Assembly (NCBI GenBank): GCA_033297075.1
Contig: MU858069.1
Coordinates: forward strand, 186,001 to 250,000
Length of the DNA stretch: 64,000 nucleotides
Reading direction: 5' to 3'
Source of the DNA: Rhypophila decipiens
Taxonomy: Eukaryota; Ascomycota; Sordariomycetes; Sordariales; Naviculisporaceae
Positions within the stretch are counted from its first letter, which is position 1. Each line of letters opens with the position of its first letter. The notes under the pieces were generated by a model. It had not been told where the DNA came from. It did no database searches and saw only the letters and a list, made by a program, of their open reading frames with translations. A program made the translations under genes and the position numbers. Positions 47,468 through 61,638 of the stretch are shown piece by piece.

Positions 47468-48269
47468 TGTGGCAGACGCAAAAGCTGCTTATTGCTCTTT
47501 GAAGAGTTCGTAACAAGGGCGGAAGAAATTGGGTATCTGTACGAGGTGAGATGAATATAATGAAAGGGACGACCTGGAGACAACGGACGTGAATGATCTT
47601 TTGTAGAAATTTCACAATTATTTGTAAACATCAACGGCCATGACAGCTCGGTTACCCCACGTCACATCCCCGGAGAATAACATGACATGAAATGAGCAGG
47701 TGCATTGCTGACAGTATGGACAAGGGCAGGACGGGCTGCTCAAACTACGCAGCCATGATGTAATCAGTAGGAGAACGGCCTGAACTATTGACTCAGGGAG
47801 CTCAACCGGTGGATAGATTCAACCCGTCACTAATTACTTAGCACATGCTTTACTGGGTGGCTCCTTACGCCCAGGAACATATAAGAGTGGGTATTATCCG
47901 TATTTGCCTGCCAACCAATTGGATTTGGAAGCTGTATTGTTTCACTGCATTCCCAGTGGTATCATCGTGGAGTAGAATGGTCCGTCTATTGGAATGTGTA
48001 CAATGTCCGCAGGCCACTCCAGTCATGCATCGGCCGGATATTCTGTGCTCCGGCAAAGGGGGCCATATGGCGTGAGTGGTGAGTGAGAGGGAAAGGGCGG
48101 TCCTGCTGATGCCGAAGAAGTATGTGAAAACGAATCCCGCTGTAAACAAACGCCATCCCATGCTCTCGTAATATACAAGTTGGTGATACAGCAATGATGG
48201 AATCGGCTGACCGGTCGAGTCGTCCGTCACTGCACTGATACAGGATTAGTCGTGAACTCTAGGAGTCTT
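47468..48269. other. intergenic, PDC promoter and ERV1 3' flank
   Basis: 800 bp between two leftward genes, containing the promoter of pyruvate decarboxylase and the terminator region of ERV1. No gene is seen. Confidence 0.5.
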
Positions 48270-48900
48270 TCAATCACATCGTCCATCCTTCCATCCAGTC
48301 CTCCACCTCTCTTCCCACTTGGAACAGTCGAATACCGGCTTTCCCAGTTTCTTGTTTACTTCGTTATGCGCGTCGCATAGCCAGTTCCCGAATTCGTCCC
48401 TACTGCTGGCGCGAACATCCTTCTTCTGGATATACTCCTGAAAGTCCTCGGCGCATGACCAACACGGATAGAATTTGGCAAATAGCTTCATGAACGACTT
48501 GATATCGCTTTGGTCTGAGGCTGTTGGTGTGGTCGGATAGATGGCCGCAATGGAGTGAAGTAGTGTCCACGAACTTCGACCCAGGGTTTCGACATCAGCA
48601 GGACAGTCGCCGGGTGTGGCCGACACCGTCTTGGTCGCGGCCTTGAGTGACTTGGTTTGAGAGGTGAAGGCGGCAAACGAGTTACACGGACGGCAGCTAT
48701 GGAGTGGGCAGGGATTTGTTAACATGTTTCCTGGTAGACATGGTATGGAACAGTAGAAAGGCTTACGGTTTCCCATCCTTTCCTAGAATTACACCTTTGG
48801 GGTGCTTTTTCGCCGGCGCATCGGTCGTGGTGGCGCCCGCTTCCGAAGGGTTGGCCGTAACCACCCCCGAAGCCTGGGGCTCTTTGGCTTCGTCTCCCAT
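48270..48900 (-). CDS. ERV1: Erv1/ALR FAD-linked sulfhydryl oxidase, mitochondrial intermembrane space
   Basis: Erv1 reoxidises Mia40 in the disulfide relay that imports small cysteine-rich proteins into the intermembrane space, passing electrons to cytochrome c. Two exons (48900-48767 and 48696-48270; GTAAGC...ATAG) give 186 residues. The N-terminal flexible shuttle arm ends with the CRPC pair (46-49). The FAD domain has GRSSWTLLHSIAAIYP, the active-site CWSC (123-126) in FYPCWSCAEDFQEYI, and the second structural pair split as NWLCDAHNEVNKKLGKPVFDC. These cysteines are the ones expected for Erv1; Erv2 lacks this arm and is secretory. The gene is divergent from HEM4. Confidence 0.95.
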
Positions 48901-49419
48901 TCCAAAATGGCGTGTCAAGGATGATCCGTGTACAGCCAGAGGACAGATCTGTGGTGTAGGAGGGAGCGGTTCGTCTGGGAGGGTTTGCGCGGACGTGAAA
49001 TGTCTCGATATCTCAGAAGTAATGAACTGTCTGGAAACTCGGGATTTCTAAGCGTCCAGTCATGTCATATCACGGTCGGATAATCCGTAACAGTTTCGCG
49101 TTTTGGTGCCCTGTAGCAAAATGATACGGTATGGATACACTGTAGTGTACAGAACTACAGATCTGCCGTGCGCTAGCTCCCGAACTTGCAGCCCAGGAGT
49201 GCTTATCGCGATAAAAGCTCATGGCGGGGCGGTGACACTTTCAAAGCGTGGCGCTTGGCGATCGCGGGGCAACGGTTCAGAGGTTGTGCCTGAATTCCCA
49301 GATCTACAAGTACCCACGTACCTGCTTCGTTGCTTTTCTTTCACGGGCACCGACCTCTTGACACCAGACGTCGATCATCCGCGAGTTTTGGTCCTGATAA
49401 CGACACCTGGTCAGGAGAT
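48901..49419. promoter_or_regulatory. divergent promoter region, ERV1 / HEM4
   Basis: 519 bp between the start codons of two divergent genes with mitochondrial or haem-related roles. It must hold both promoters and leaders. No particular factor site is claimed. Confidence 0.5.
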
Positions 49420-50409
49420 ATGGCCAACTCAAAAATGACTGAAAGGATCCCTATCTTCCTTTTGAAGACCAGGTCAACGCCTTCTGATGCCTATGAGGAC
49501 CTTTTTCAGAGTGCTCCCGATGGATTCGACTTTGAGCCCTACTTTGTGCCTGTACTTGAGCATCGCTTCCAGGATGAGGGTATGGCCAGAGTAAAAAGTG
49601 TGCTACTATCCAAAGGGATAAGCGGTGAGGAAGGAAGCCCCTATGGAGGCCTTGTCTTCACTTCTCAGCGAGCCGTCGAGGGATTCTCTCATCTTGTCCG
49701 CGGAGGACCTGCAAGAGGTGAGTTCGACCACTTCCCCAAGGAACCGGAAAAAGTAGTAATAACGAGAAGGATCTCCCGGGTAGAAGACGATGAGGAAACA
49801 TGGCCACATCTGCAAGATATCCCAGTCTACAGCGTTGGACCGGCCACCACCCGCGCTCTGCAAGCAGTTCCTCAGGAGCCACCTCTACAGATCTTTGGGT
49901 CTCATACGGGAAATGGCGAAGATTTGTCCAAGTTTATCCTCGAACACTATGGAGCGTGGTACAAGGATCGCCCATCCAAACCACCACTACTATTTCTCGT
50001 TGGTGAGCAAAGGCGGGACATTATTCCCAAGACCCTGATGGATGCTACCCTCCCAGCTGAGAAGCAAATCAAGGTCGACGAGGTGGTTGTCTACGGAACG
50101 GGGGTCATGGAGTCATTCAGAGATGACTTTGAGGTGCTTCTGCAGGAGACTGAAGGCCGGAAGGTCAGATGGGCGGTGGTCTTTTCGCCGAGCGGCTGTG
50201 ATAACATGCTACGGGCCTTGGGAATGCTGGACGAAGCCACAGGGAGGGTCAAAGAAACAAAAGGCCCAGTCAACACATACGTTGCCACTATTGGGCCAAC
50301 TACTCGAAACCACCTTCTGGAGAACTTTGGGTTTGAACCTCATGCTTCGGCAGACTACCCCAGTCCGGAGGGGATCTGGAAAGCGATTTCCAGCTTCCAT
50401 GGGAAGTGA
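49420..50409 (+). CDS. HEM4: uroporphyrinogen-III synthase
   Basis: Cyclises hydroxymethylbilane with inversion of ring D, the fourth step of haem and sirohaem synthesis, in the cytosol. Single exon, 329 residues from the ATG at 49420 (a second ATG at 49435 would remove five residues). The start reads MANSKMTERIPIFLLKTRST, with the family's N-terminal strand and the SDAYEDLFQ helix. Conserved patches include FEPYFVPVLEHRF, GLVFTSQRAVEGF and PVYSVGPATTRAL in domain 1-2, LFLVGEQRRDIIPKTL, VVVYGTGVMESF, WAVVFSPSGCDNML and VATIGPTTRNHLLENFGFEP. This protein family is weakly conserved overall, but the order and content of the blocks are characteristic. It is slightly longer than the bacterial form, as is usual in fungi. 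Confidence 0.93.
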   Translation: MANSKMTERIPIFLLKTRSTPSDAYEDLFQSAPDGFDFEPYFVPVLEHRFQDEGMARVKSVLLSKGISGEEGSPYGGLVFTSQRAVEGFSHLVRGGPARGEFDHFPKEPEKVVITRRISRVEDDEETWPHLQDIPVYSVGPATTRALQAVPQEPPLQIFGSHTGNGEDLSKFILEHYGAWYKDRPSKPPLLFLVGEQRRDIIPKTLMDATLPAEKQIKVDEVVVYGTGVMESFRDDFEVLLQETEGRKVRWAVVFSPSGCDNMLRALGMLDEATGRVKETKGPVNTYVATIGPTTRNHLLENFGFEPHASADYPSPEGIWKAISSFHGK

Positions 50410-51162
50410 GGCGAATTCATAGTCCCTGAGAGCCCGAGATCATTGGGCTGAATTCCTTTCATGCCCACGTGATGGAATGCTTTTGATGTTTCGCCTTGTT
50501 TGTATTATTTCCACAGTCTCGTGTGCTAAAAAGGCTCCCATTTGCTAGCTATTAGTAATATTTAATAATATATGACATCGGCTGTTGGTCTCCATTTGAA
50601 GCTGTCAAAATCGAATGGCTTGCAGCACCTAACAGGGGAGTTTTAGCTTCTGGACCGTTGCGCCAAGTGTCTGGGGAAGGTTCTGTGGCTGCTGCATTAC
50701 TGCCAAGCCCCCGGGTTACGTACGAGGATACATCTGTCCTAGGCCCGATCAGGTATTTATTACAGCGCCGTTGCTGTTCCTACTGTAGGGCGTTCTCCCT
50801 GGAACTAAGCTTGATCACCAACCACAAGACATCATCCATCCACACCATATCATTTGTGCATGACAGCAGGAGATCTTCCACATGTGCTTCGTTGCCTTTT
50901 TCTACTGCCAACGAGAGATCGTCAAACTCCGAACAAGGCCATCTTAACCTCGGATCGACTTTCGAGTTTCCCAGTTTCTTGTCGAACTCATAAACCCTCC
51001 TTTGCCAGTTGGACGGACTTCCAGACCTTGTTCGGCTCCATCTCAAGACTAGCCAGCCACTTTCCCCGCCGTTCGCTTCTCTAGGCTGAAGCTCCCCGCA
51101 GTATCTCGACTCGTGAAGCCGCGGTCAAGGTCTCCCCGGGATCCGGGGTCTCGGAGCAAACA
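50410..51162. other. intergenic, HEM4 3' flank and OXR1 promoter
   Basis: 750 bp between two rightward genes; holds the HEM4 terminator and OXR1 promoter and leader. No gene is seen. Confidence 0.5.
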
Positions 51163-52241
51163 ATGAGCTACCGCTCCTCGCAGGGGAGCCTACGCTTCCG
51201 GCCTCAATCGTCCGAGTCGGATTCTCCCTCGGCCCCTTCATCTGGTGTCGTCACTCCGACAGGCTCCTCCACCTACCTCCCCTCCACCGTCTCGAGCTTC
51301 TGGGGTGGGCTGGTTCGACGATTTTCGGCCGAGGAGCCATCATACTCAGCTTCTTCGAGCCCATCCTCGTCTTTCAAACACTCCCAAACGATGCCGGACG
51401 GTAAATTCGACGGCATCGAGGGTGTCTTTAGCCCTCCCAGCATACAACGGACCGCTTCGCCCATGGCCCCGCCGCCCCTCGAGCCAATACAGTTGAACGG
51501 GTACGCGCGAGACACAGCGCCCGATGCGAGGCTGCTGACTACTACCATCGCCGAGGAAATCCGGATCATGGTGCCGACACGGCTGGCCATTGCTGAAGAG
51601 TGGAGTTTGGTATATAGCCTGGATCAGGATGGTGCTAGTCTAGCTACTCTATATGAGAAATGCGCACACTTTGAAGGCAAGCGGGTAGGGTTTGTCTTGG
51701 TTGTGAAAGATCTAGAGGGCGGTGTAAGTACTCGATGGCCACTTCAACGAGTTGACCCTGCTAACACTTATTTTCCCAGGTTTTCGGTGCCTACCTCTCC
51801 GACTACCCACACCCCGCCCCGAAATACTTTGGCAACGGCGAATGCTTCCTCTGGCGAGCGTCGGTGATGGCTCCTCTCCCACCACCTCCATCGGCCGACA
51901 CCTCACACCTGACTGCGCGAAGCACAACGATCGCCTCTCACCCGCCCACTAGCGTATCGGTGGCTGGACCCGGGGGCAGTACAATCAGCCTTCCTATCCC
52001 CGGCTCGCCGTCTGTTCGTTTCAAGGCGTTTCCCTACAGCGGCGTGAATGACTATTACATGCTGTGTGATGCCCACTTCCTCAGCGTCGGTGCAGGCGAC
52101 GGTAAATATGGACTGTGGCTTGATGACGGGCTTGAGAGGGGCATCAGCTCTACTTGCCTTACCTTTGGGAATGAGCGGCTCAGCGACGAGGGCGAGAAGT
52201 TTGGCATTCTTGGCGTTGAGGTGTGGGTGATTGGAGGTTGA
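51163..52241 (+). CDS. OXR1: OXR1-type TLDc-domain protein
   Basis: TLDc proteins of the OXR1 family protect cells from oxidative damage; yeast Oxr1 has been shown to promote V-ATPase disassembly. Two exons (51163-51723 and 51780-52241; GTAAGT...CCAG) give 340 residues. A Ser/Pro-rich N-terminal segment (about 1-120) has the motif SSFWGGLVRRFS. The TLDc domain (about 125-340) includes LAIAEEWSLVYSLDQDGASL, FVLVVKDLEGGVFGAYLSDY, YFGNGECFLWRA, and the C-terminal block GVNDYYMLCDAHFLSVG then GKYGLWLDDGLERGISSTC and FGILGVEVWVIGG, which is diagnostic. A low-complexity Pro/Ser/Thr insert splits the domain (about 215-255). No LysM or GRAM domain is present, as is common in fungal forms. Confidence 0.93.
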
Positions 52242-53632
52242 TGGTCTGTGTTTCATGAACCAGAGCATCATATTACTTGATCGGATGAACATCTGTCCTG
52301 GATGATGAGATGGAGCACCCTGGTCGGACTGCTCAAAAGACGAAGGCCTGGTAAAGGAAGAAGCTCTTCTGGTCTACGAGAAACCTAACGCTTGACTGGG
52401 CGGTCTGGGCCAGCGTAACGAAGTCATGACAACATTTGATGCATTACATTGTTATTATTTGCACATGGCGTTCTTGGATAGGTAGTTAGTAGCGCATTGG
52501 TTAGGAAGGTTCTGGACGTCTCCACTCAGGCAAGGAAGACTTACAAGTCCTACAGATATTGATATAGGGTCCAGGGACTGCATTGGGAGGGCAGTACAGG
52601 ATATGGGAGGCCACAGCAGGTATGGCTTGGTGTCTGTCTACCTCACGGGCAAGGCCGAGTCTCTCTCTCCTGCTTAGGACACAACATGTGCCAAGTGGGC
52701 GAAGACCTCGATGTATTCTTGATGTTGGGCACAGGGGCAGGTGAAGGCGCGGACAGAAACAGCCACTCCTTACGCTGTGATATGGGCTTGGAAAGGGCTT
52801 GACATGAGGCTTTTGGGAGACAATGTATTATAAAGGCCTAGCAGGCAAATTCTTGATTAGATACCCCTTTAACCACACAAAAATACCAAGAGTAAAAGGC
52901 AATGTTGGATCCAGTATCATGTGGTCTGTTTGATGTTGCGTGTAGAACCCGGGCACCCTTTACATGGTTGAAAATCCCGAAGCTAGAAGACGAAAGGCAT
53001 TGTGGAGGTTGGCTATTTTGTCTTTCATGACTTCCTCGTCTACTTTGGTCATTCAAGATCAGACAAGGGTGATAGATGGAGGGGAATTTGAGTGGCTACC
53101 AAGCTCTGGAATCACGGACAATTATGACAAATTCACAAAGATCATATCGAATGGGATGTTTACTCCCAAGGTACATGAACAATCAATCATCCAGTCATCA
53201 GTATCCTCTCTCTATCTTATCTGCCTGATGGTGACCTATGGCTAGGTACGGCTGCCTAGATGTCATGAGTAAAAAAACCGAGTAGCCAAACGAGACAGAC
53301 AAACCACCAAACGACGGGAGCTCCATGTGATTTGCAGCAAGAAAAAGGAACCCCATATCCCCAACCAAAAGAATCAAGATGTTGACCTGACATAGAAAAG
53401 AAAACCACACAAAACAGGGCAAAGCATTCACGCCCAGCGGTACCACCCAAGTACAAAGCTACTCTGAGATCGTAACAGCCCTATTTTCACCTCCCGTCAC
53501 ATGTATCTGCAAACCCAATAACCTTAGTTACACCTGACATGACAGAACCGCCCAACATAATGAGATGGCCAACTCCTAAAATGACCAATATGCCACGAGG
53601 CCTGGCCGGCCAAGTCCAAATCAGCCGGCAAT
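52242..53632. other. intergenic between convergent OXR1 and MAP kinase genes
   Basis: 1.4 kb between two convergent stop codons; 3' UTRs lie at either end. No recognisable gene or RNA is seen inside. Confidence 0.5.
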
Positions 53633-54881
<1,249 letters not shown>

Positions 54882-57800
54882 GGCTGGATCGCGGGGCAGA
54901 TGTCTCTGCGCAAGATGCGGGGTAACGGATTTCTTGTCGAGGAATATGACCAGACCAGCTGTTGAGAGTTGACTCGAGCTTCGTAAATGCTATCGCTATG
55001 CAGTAATCGCGAGACAATATGCGGTCGCCAAGTCGTCGCTGCAAGTATGAGAAATCCAAATTATTCCAAACGGGAGGGTGTATGGTCGTTGAGTCGTGAC
55101 AGTCGAGAGACGGACGACGAAGGATCGGCCGACCAATTGGGCGCCAAAAAATGGTTGGCTCAACGCGGGGTGAGAGAGAACTCGCCAAGGAAGGTGGGAT
55201 GGAATTAGGGTTCCCAACAGGCGAAGATGAGATGAAATGGAAGGTAATGTGAAAATCGTCGGCCTAGGATTCTTCCTGAGGTTGGGTCCTAGCACCTGAG
55301 TGAAAGATTGGATGTTAGCTCTGCTGACTTGTTGTTGTTGGTCGTATCAATCAAGCTCGCAATGAGTATTGAGCGAGGAGGAAAATGGCAGATCCTCTGC
55401 GGTGTGACACTTGTGCTCAATAGCGGGTGCCCTTGCAACCGTAACATGCAGATAGATTGCAAATATTGAAATCTGAACCGGCGTTCCACCCCGAGAAGGA
55501 GACCCAACCATCCGCAGGAACTGGGATGCCAGTATGGTGATCAGGTGTTGACGAGCCAGCCTCTATTGAGTGTGAGAGTGCGGGGCACGCCTTTGACTCT
55601 TTTTGGCGGCCAGGGAGGGCTGTCCTTGGGCTATTCGATAGAGCTCTGCTTTTCTCTCTCTTTCACTGATTTTGCCCTGAGAATTCCCTGTCTACTCTGA
55701 AGAAAGCTGGTAGAGCCTTGCACCGACAAAAATGACACCCATATGAGAGCTTGGGCTGCGGAATGGGACGGCGATCAGACGCCTCGCCTCGTCTTTTGAC
55801 GGCCACAGCGTGCCTGTATGATCTCCTTCAAGGAGCGATCCGGTCTGGGGAAAATGGGATTCAAAAGAATGCGCGAAGACACCCAAGCCGCGCATCCAGC
55901 TCACGTACCTTGTCGTTATTTGCTTTTTCCAAAGTCTTGCCAGCAACGAAAGGCGTTGATCGAAGCTCGTCAGAGTAAAGCTGGAGAGTGGGTGCCCCGC
56001 CTTGGGCTGTAAGGAGCTCGAAGCCGACTGCAGCTGTTTCGATGTTATAAGCTCGTGTGTAAGTCTGCTCGCCGAAGATCACAACGCTCAACAAAGAATG
56101 AGGAATAACGTCGTGGATATGCCGCGAAACGAGAAGAAGCAATCCAAAGTCACCTGAAGTTGTAGAGGTTCAGTCTCAAACAGAAAAAGGCGAGTTGGGG
56201 GAGGGCAGGAAGTAAAGAAGGCGCAAACCAGGTCTCGACCTGGCTGTTTCGTTAAAACGGGGAGAGGGAGGTCCAGGACAGGCCTGCGAAAGGGGTGTGT
56301 GTGGGCCGACAGGGGACTACGGGGTAGGTTAGCACAGGTTGGTGCACTGTTGGAGAGGGAAGGAGGGTGACCAGAAGAGCTATCCGTGATCCATACAGGA
56401 CAGGACACTTCCTCTTTGGGCTCGATATGGCTGCATCAAGATTAATTCTGGAGCTGCTGTGGAAATACGGATACACTATGATTGAAACGGGCAGGGGAAG
56501 GCCAGAGCCCACAGCGGGGTCCCATCATCCCGACTCCAGTCACAACTCCTGATGATGATGATGGGGTACCACCGCCTTGCACGAGAGCATCCAGGCCTTG
56601 ACACTGTTTTACAATTCCAGCTAACGGCGCTTTCTAACCAACAAACGGATCCAAGCTCTCCAAGCTACCCTCTATCGTCTTGTCATGAGAGCATCGCGAA
56701 GGCTTGTTGTCTTCTCCTACTCCACAGTCGTGATGAAGGATGTAGAATGAAGCAACGCTCCTATGAACACCATCCAAGAGGATTCCAAAGAGCTCGATAA
56801 TTGGGCATCTTGGATGAGCTAAAGATACGGTTATGTAGCTAGCTATTTGTGTATGGTCACTGGTCACTTCGGTTGGTGTGCACAGTCAGGAGGCACGGCC
56901 TACGAAGCACACACTAGCCGTCGTCAAGTCTCGGGTCGTCTAACATGTCGGCGCTAAATATGGTGAACGGAGGGGGCCAGGGAAGCGGAAGACGTACAAA
57001 GATTATGTCATGTCAGATAATCAGAGCCTGGCCAGGCCAGGAACACTGAGCTGTATCAAAGACCGACACCAAACAAGAGTGATATCAAGAGCTTATGGGT
57101 TTCCAGACACACCGCTGACGTGTATATGGAGCTTCGGGACAGCACGTATGGGAGATTCATGAAAGCCCATCAACATTGACACCAACCCCGTGTTGCATAG
57201 TGTGACTTGCACGTCCGCGCTTGCTCTTTCATGTATCAATTTCTAGGACCGACTGACTGCACAGAAAGATACCGCCAAGTATCATATGCCTGTCCAACAA
57301 GCTTGGACGCTCAATCCTGAACCCCGAAAGGGTCCCCTTTCGGCGCCAACTGAGTTTGAAATTCCTGAAGCTTACCCATTCAGACTTCACCACTCAAAAT
57401 CATTCATCACAGTGTTGTCCTGTGATTTGTTCTTCGAGGCGGGTGATGGCTTGCATGAGCAACGCTTCGGGTGACCAACCACATCACAAATTAGGCGCCG
57501 GGCGGGAAGAGGGAAGAGACATGATAGAGCATCCAAGAGGTGATGAGTGGCAGGTGAATAAAATAAAAGTGTGTGCACCGGCCCCATTCAACTTCTGCGC
57601 GCGGTTGGCTCAGTGGCTCTTCGAAACTGCGCTTTTACTTGGCATGCTATTTTGACGGGTTTCATCTTTTGGGCCCATCTATCGGATAGATTGTAGGTTC
57701 AATGGTTATGGGTGGATCTTGTGACCAGCACGCTTGCACAGGCACACAGGAAACAAACCCATTGCATTTCATATTGAGATATCCAAAAGTAAGAAACACA

Positions 57801-58506
57801 AGTGAAGGGTAAAATATATCCTGGGTCTTCCTTTCCCGTATTCCCAGCCCCGCTTCCTCAGGTACTGCTCCAACTGATCCGTAAATCTTGTGGAACGTCA
57901 AACATGAAACACCATCAGATCAAATAGCCAAGACAAAGCTCCGTATTAGGCACTGGTATCCATCCACACAGCAAGAGTGACGTTTGATATTTAGAGACGG
58001 CGAGCAGCGATAACGTATGGCGGTAGGACCATCTTGTTAAAACAACGGACTGGTCCAAGTGAACGGTCTGGCGGCCTCCCGGGTCCGGTCCGCCTCAGTC
58101 AAGGGGCTCTTGTCAAGTCCCCCCCACCCCTGGGCCCTGATCCGGCTGGCTATTAGTTCCGGGAGTAGATCTTTGTCGAAAGCGAACTTGGGATGAGTTC
58201 CAGACGAATTCCAGATCAATTCTCGAATGCGATTCCAAAAATAGCTCCGACGCCTTATGGTACAGTACAGCCTACAAACGGGACCTTGGGGAACTCGGAA
58301 ATTCAAGACGCCGTCAAGATGCCTCTGGTCGAGTTACGCAGCCAACGTCACCGAAAACCATACTTTTTTTTAAAACATGTATTCATGACCTTATCTTAGT
58401 GTTGGGATCTAATCATACTCAAGAGTCTATGCTGCCACTATAGCCCTCTCATCACTCGTAACCAGAGGTTCCACTCCTCACTCTTCGCACCAGCTGCGCC
58501 GTTACT
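54882..58506. other. intergenic, 3.6 kb, MAP kinase upstream region and SEC24 3' flank
   Basis: Both neighbours run leftward, so the stretch next to the kinase is its promoter and leader and the right end is the SEC24 terminator region. No recognisable gene is seen; open frames are short and overlapping. Confidence 0.5.
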
Positions 58507-61500
58507 CTATTGCACCACCTAGACGACACACGTTAGCAGTGAACTTTGGGAACATATCAAACCCGGGGATCTAACTTACCTTTTCTCTCAGGGCCCCCAT
58601 CCACTGCTGGTAGCTCATTCCTTGGTCCGCACGATCCTCGACCAAGAGGGTTTGCGCCCAGAGCTTCAGGCTTGGCTCGCCGTCTTCCCGGACAATATAA
58701 AGGTGAGGAACAACAATACTGCCGACACCGCGAGACTTGGTATCACGGCTCTTGCTGATGACCGCCCTGACTCGCTCGTTGAAATCGTTATCCAACTCTG
58801 GAACCGTGCCCTTCCCTACATGCAACTGTGTCCTGTCCGCCACCCCGAACACGTCTTGCAGTAGCTGTGGCACGGTATCACGACCAACCCACAGGAACTG
58901 CGTCTGTCCGTCATCAATCAGGTACAACCCATATGGGACAAACCGCTCCGAGGAGAGATTCAGTGGAGGGGGCAGAACGATCTGGCTGGTCTCGGGATCC
59001 GGAACGCCAGCGTTGTCGGGCATGTCATGCAACGAGTAGAGCCGTCCGTAGATAAACTGCATAAGGAGGGGAAGCGGCAGTGTCGATAACTGGCATAGCG
59101 CAGCCGACCTGAGATCCGAGGGAATCTGTGCCGACTTCCTCAAGCCGACGTTCTTGATAAGACCCAGAAACAAAACGGGGAGGCCGCGGAGGTTTGACGG
59201 CAGTTGGAGGCCACCACTTCCCATGCTCCCTCCGGCCAGCTCCTTCCGGAATGTTTGCATAATCTCCGTGACTTTGTTTTGGAGCAGCTCACGAGCCGAG
59301 TCCAGGCTGCTGCCGCTGAGTGCCTTCTCTACAGCCTTGTGGCTGTAGTATGTCGTTATGGCCGACTGGTCCGCGCTGGCGTACACATCTGCCAAGGCGG
59401 TCGTTGTAGGCAGAGCGAGTGTCATGACTCGAATGCGTCTTTCTCCATTGCACGTAGTGTGCAAGACAGCCGTCTTTTAGATGTCAGTATATGCTGCATA
59501 CCGAGGAAGTGGGCCTGTATCTTGTACATACCTGAAGGGAAATGACGTTCTTGGAGATATTCTCATCGATGGCGACTTCCACAACATAACACTGGTCGCG
59601 GGGGAAGGCCGGGAAGGCACAGAGACTAGTCTGATGTCAGTATACCTTGCAAGACAGTAATAAAGGCAGTTGACTGACTCTGAGCTTCGGTTGAAGAAGT
59701 TGCCATAAAAGGCGTTCATTCTCAAACCGGTTGTAGCACGCACGCGAAGAACAGCCTCGAGGCCAATTTCAGAGCTGAGATAGTCGCTGAACTCTGTCGC
59801 AAACTTGATGGCATCCTCGGGGCGGCCAGCATTCCAACCAGGATAGAACCAAGTTTGTCCTCCCGTGTATCTTGGAAGGTTTGAAAGCGATGCTACGTCT
59901 TGATAGCCCGAGGAGAACAGGAACATATCAATAGAGACTTGGTTTTTCTAATCAAGCTTGTTAGCTATGTTCTCACGACGGGTCCCGGTGTTAGATGTGG
60001 GTTTACATACCGAGCATTCCACTGCAAAGGACTTGTAGAATCCGCTGGCTGTTTGGAGCAAAGTGCTTTCCTTCGAGGTGCCGAGGAGTTTTTTATCCTC
60101 TCGCATTGAAAGCTTTCCTTCACCCAAGTTTGGTAGTGATGCAGAGAGAACCGCAATCTTTCCTCCGAGAGGGCTGATCAGCTTATGACCAGCGCGCAGA
60201 GCTGATCCCATGCAGGACCCATTATCCTGGTTGTTGACAAACATCTCGGGCAATTTCGTCAGGAAATTCTCAATGCTCGTTCGGGCGTCGGCCAAGGGAA
60301 CCAGGAGATCCTGTGGAACAGGTAGGAATGGTTCTTCAAGATCACTAACCACGAGCATGCTCGTCTCGCCATTCTCATCGGTGTCCTTTGGCACCGAAAA
60401 GTAGTGCAGGCTGGAATCCACCGCAATAAATCCAAGGCGAGTGCGTCGGTCCGCGTTGGGTATCCTGTTAAGGCTATCCAGAATCGTGCGAGCACTTGTA
60501 GCCAGGAGGCCAGTCGAGACTGCCGCGTAAGTGACATCAAACAGGAAGAGGTAGACCAGAGGTTGAGGTGGTCTAACCATGTACTCTTGCGGAGCGACGA
60601 ATTCGACCACAGCGTGGTTAAGCTCGTGGCGTTGCCATCGGTCCACACTCTGCTGGGCTGCAGCATCCCAATCAAAGGCCTGGGGCACATCATTAGTGAG
60701 GTTGCACATGTTGCAACGCCACCTGTGACCATGATCGAGGAAAGTGACAAATGGGTTGATATAGGATCTGCATCTCCGGCAACGCGAGATCACCTGGTCC
60801 TGCACAACGGGAACGGGGTCATCGAGATCGTGGAGCGCGGCGTATGGCTGGATGATGAGCGCAAAGGGCAGCTTGCTCTTCTTCAGAAGCGAGTGGGTTG
60901 TGGGGACCGCATTCAATGTCGATCGTACATACTTGGGGGCGCAGTTTGCATCTGGAGAGGGCGTAACGCTCGACTAGGCCAGCTATTAGCAAGAAATGCG
61001 CCAGACGGAGATGTTCATCCAAGACTCACGTTAGGTGGGAGGATGATGGGCGGAGGGGGCAGCTCCAGCTCAGAGACATTAAAGGGCTGGTTTAGGAGAT
61101 CAGTTGGATACAGGTGATTGAGGGGGCCTGGTCGCGGCTGTGGCGGGAGCTGCTGGGGTTGCTGAGCACCAGCTCCCAGCTGCATCGCCCCAAGACCAGA
61201 CGTGATACCAGCAACTCCTCCAGGGGCAGCGATGTGAACGTTGGAACCTGGGTAATAAGGCTCGGGAGCTTGGTAACCGCCTACACCAGGAGCGCCCGGT
61301 TGAGGAGCGCCATATGGGGCCGGGGCAGCGCCGTAAGCAGCAGGCTGAGCATCTTGCTGTGGATATCCTCCGTAGACGGGCGCGCCGGGCGCAGGAGCTC
61401 CGAATTGTCCTCCAGCCGGCAAGCCGGTTCCGGCATTAGCACCGGAGGCTACTTCGAATGCGCCTGCAGCGTATGCTCTCTTCTTTTTCTTTCCGTGCTC

Positions 61501-61638
61501 AGGGACTTGTTGTAGGCCGGCCTGAGGAGGAGGAGAGGAGGGGTTCGCATAGCCTTCCGAGGGCGGCTCGCCATATTGAGGCTCTTGGCCGTACTGCTGA
61601 GGCGGGTACTGGCCGTAGCCTTCGTTGGGGGCGGCCAT
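58507..61638 (-). CDS. SEC24: SEC24, COPII coat cargo-binding subunit
   Basis: Sec24 pairs with Sec23 and selects cargo during COPII vesicle budding from the ER. Exons: 61638-61030, 60973-60011, 59947-59679, 59625-59532, 59473-58580 and 58518-58507, giving 946 residues. The start [20 protein letters not shown] opens a Pro/Gln/Gly/Ala-rich disordered leader (about 1-200). The zinc finger uses C268, C271, C290 and C293 ([12 protein letters not shown]... RWRCNMC). The trunk begins [18 protein letters not shown]; the beta-sandwich and helical parts follow; the C-terminal gelsolin-like domain has [20 protein letters not shown]. The final exon holds only four codons including the stop (V-V-Q-stop). 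Compared with Sfb2/Sfb3 paralogs the leader and zinc finger fit SEC24 best. Confidence 0.95.
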
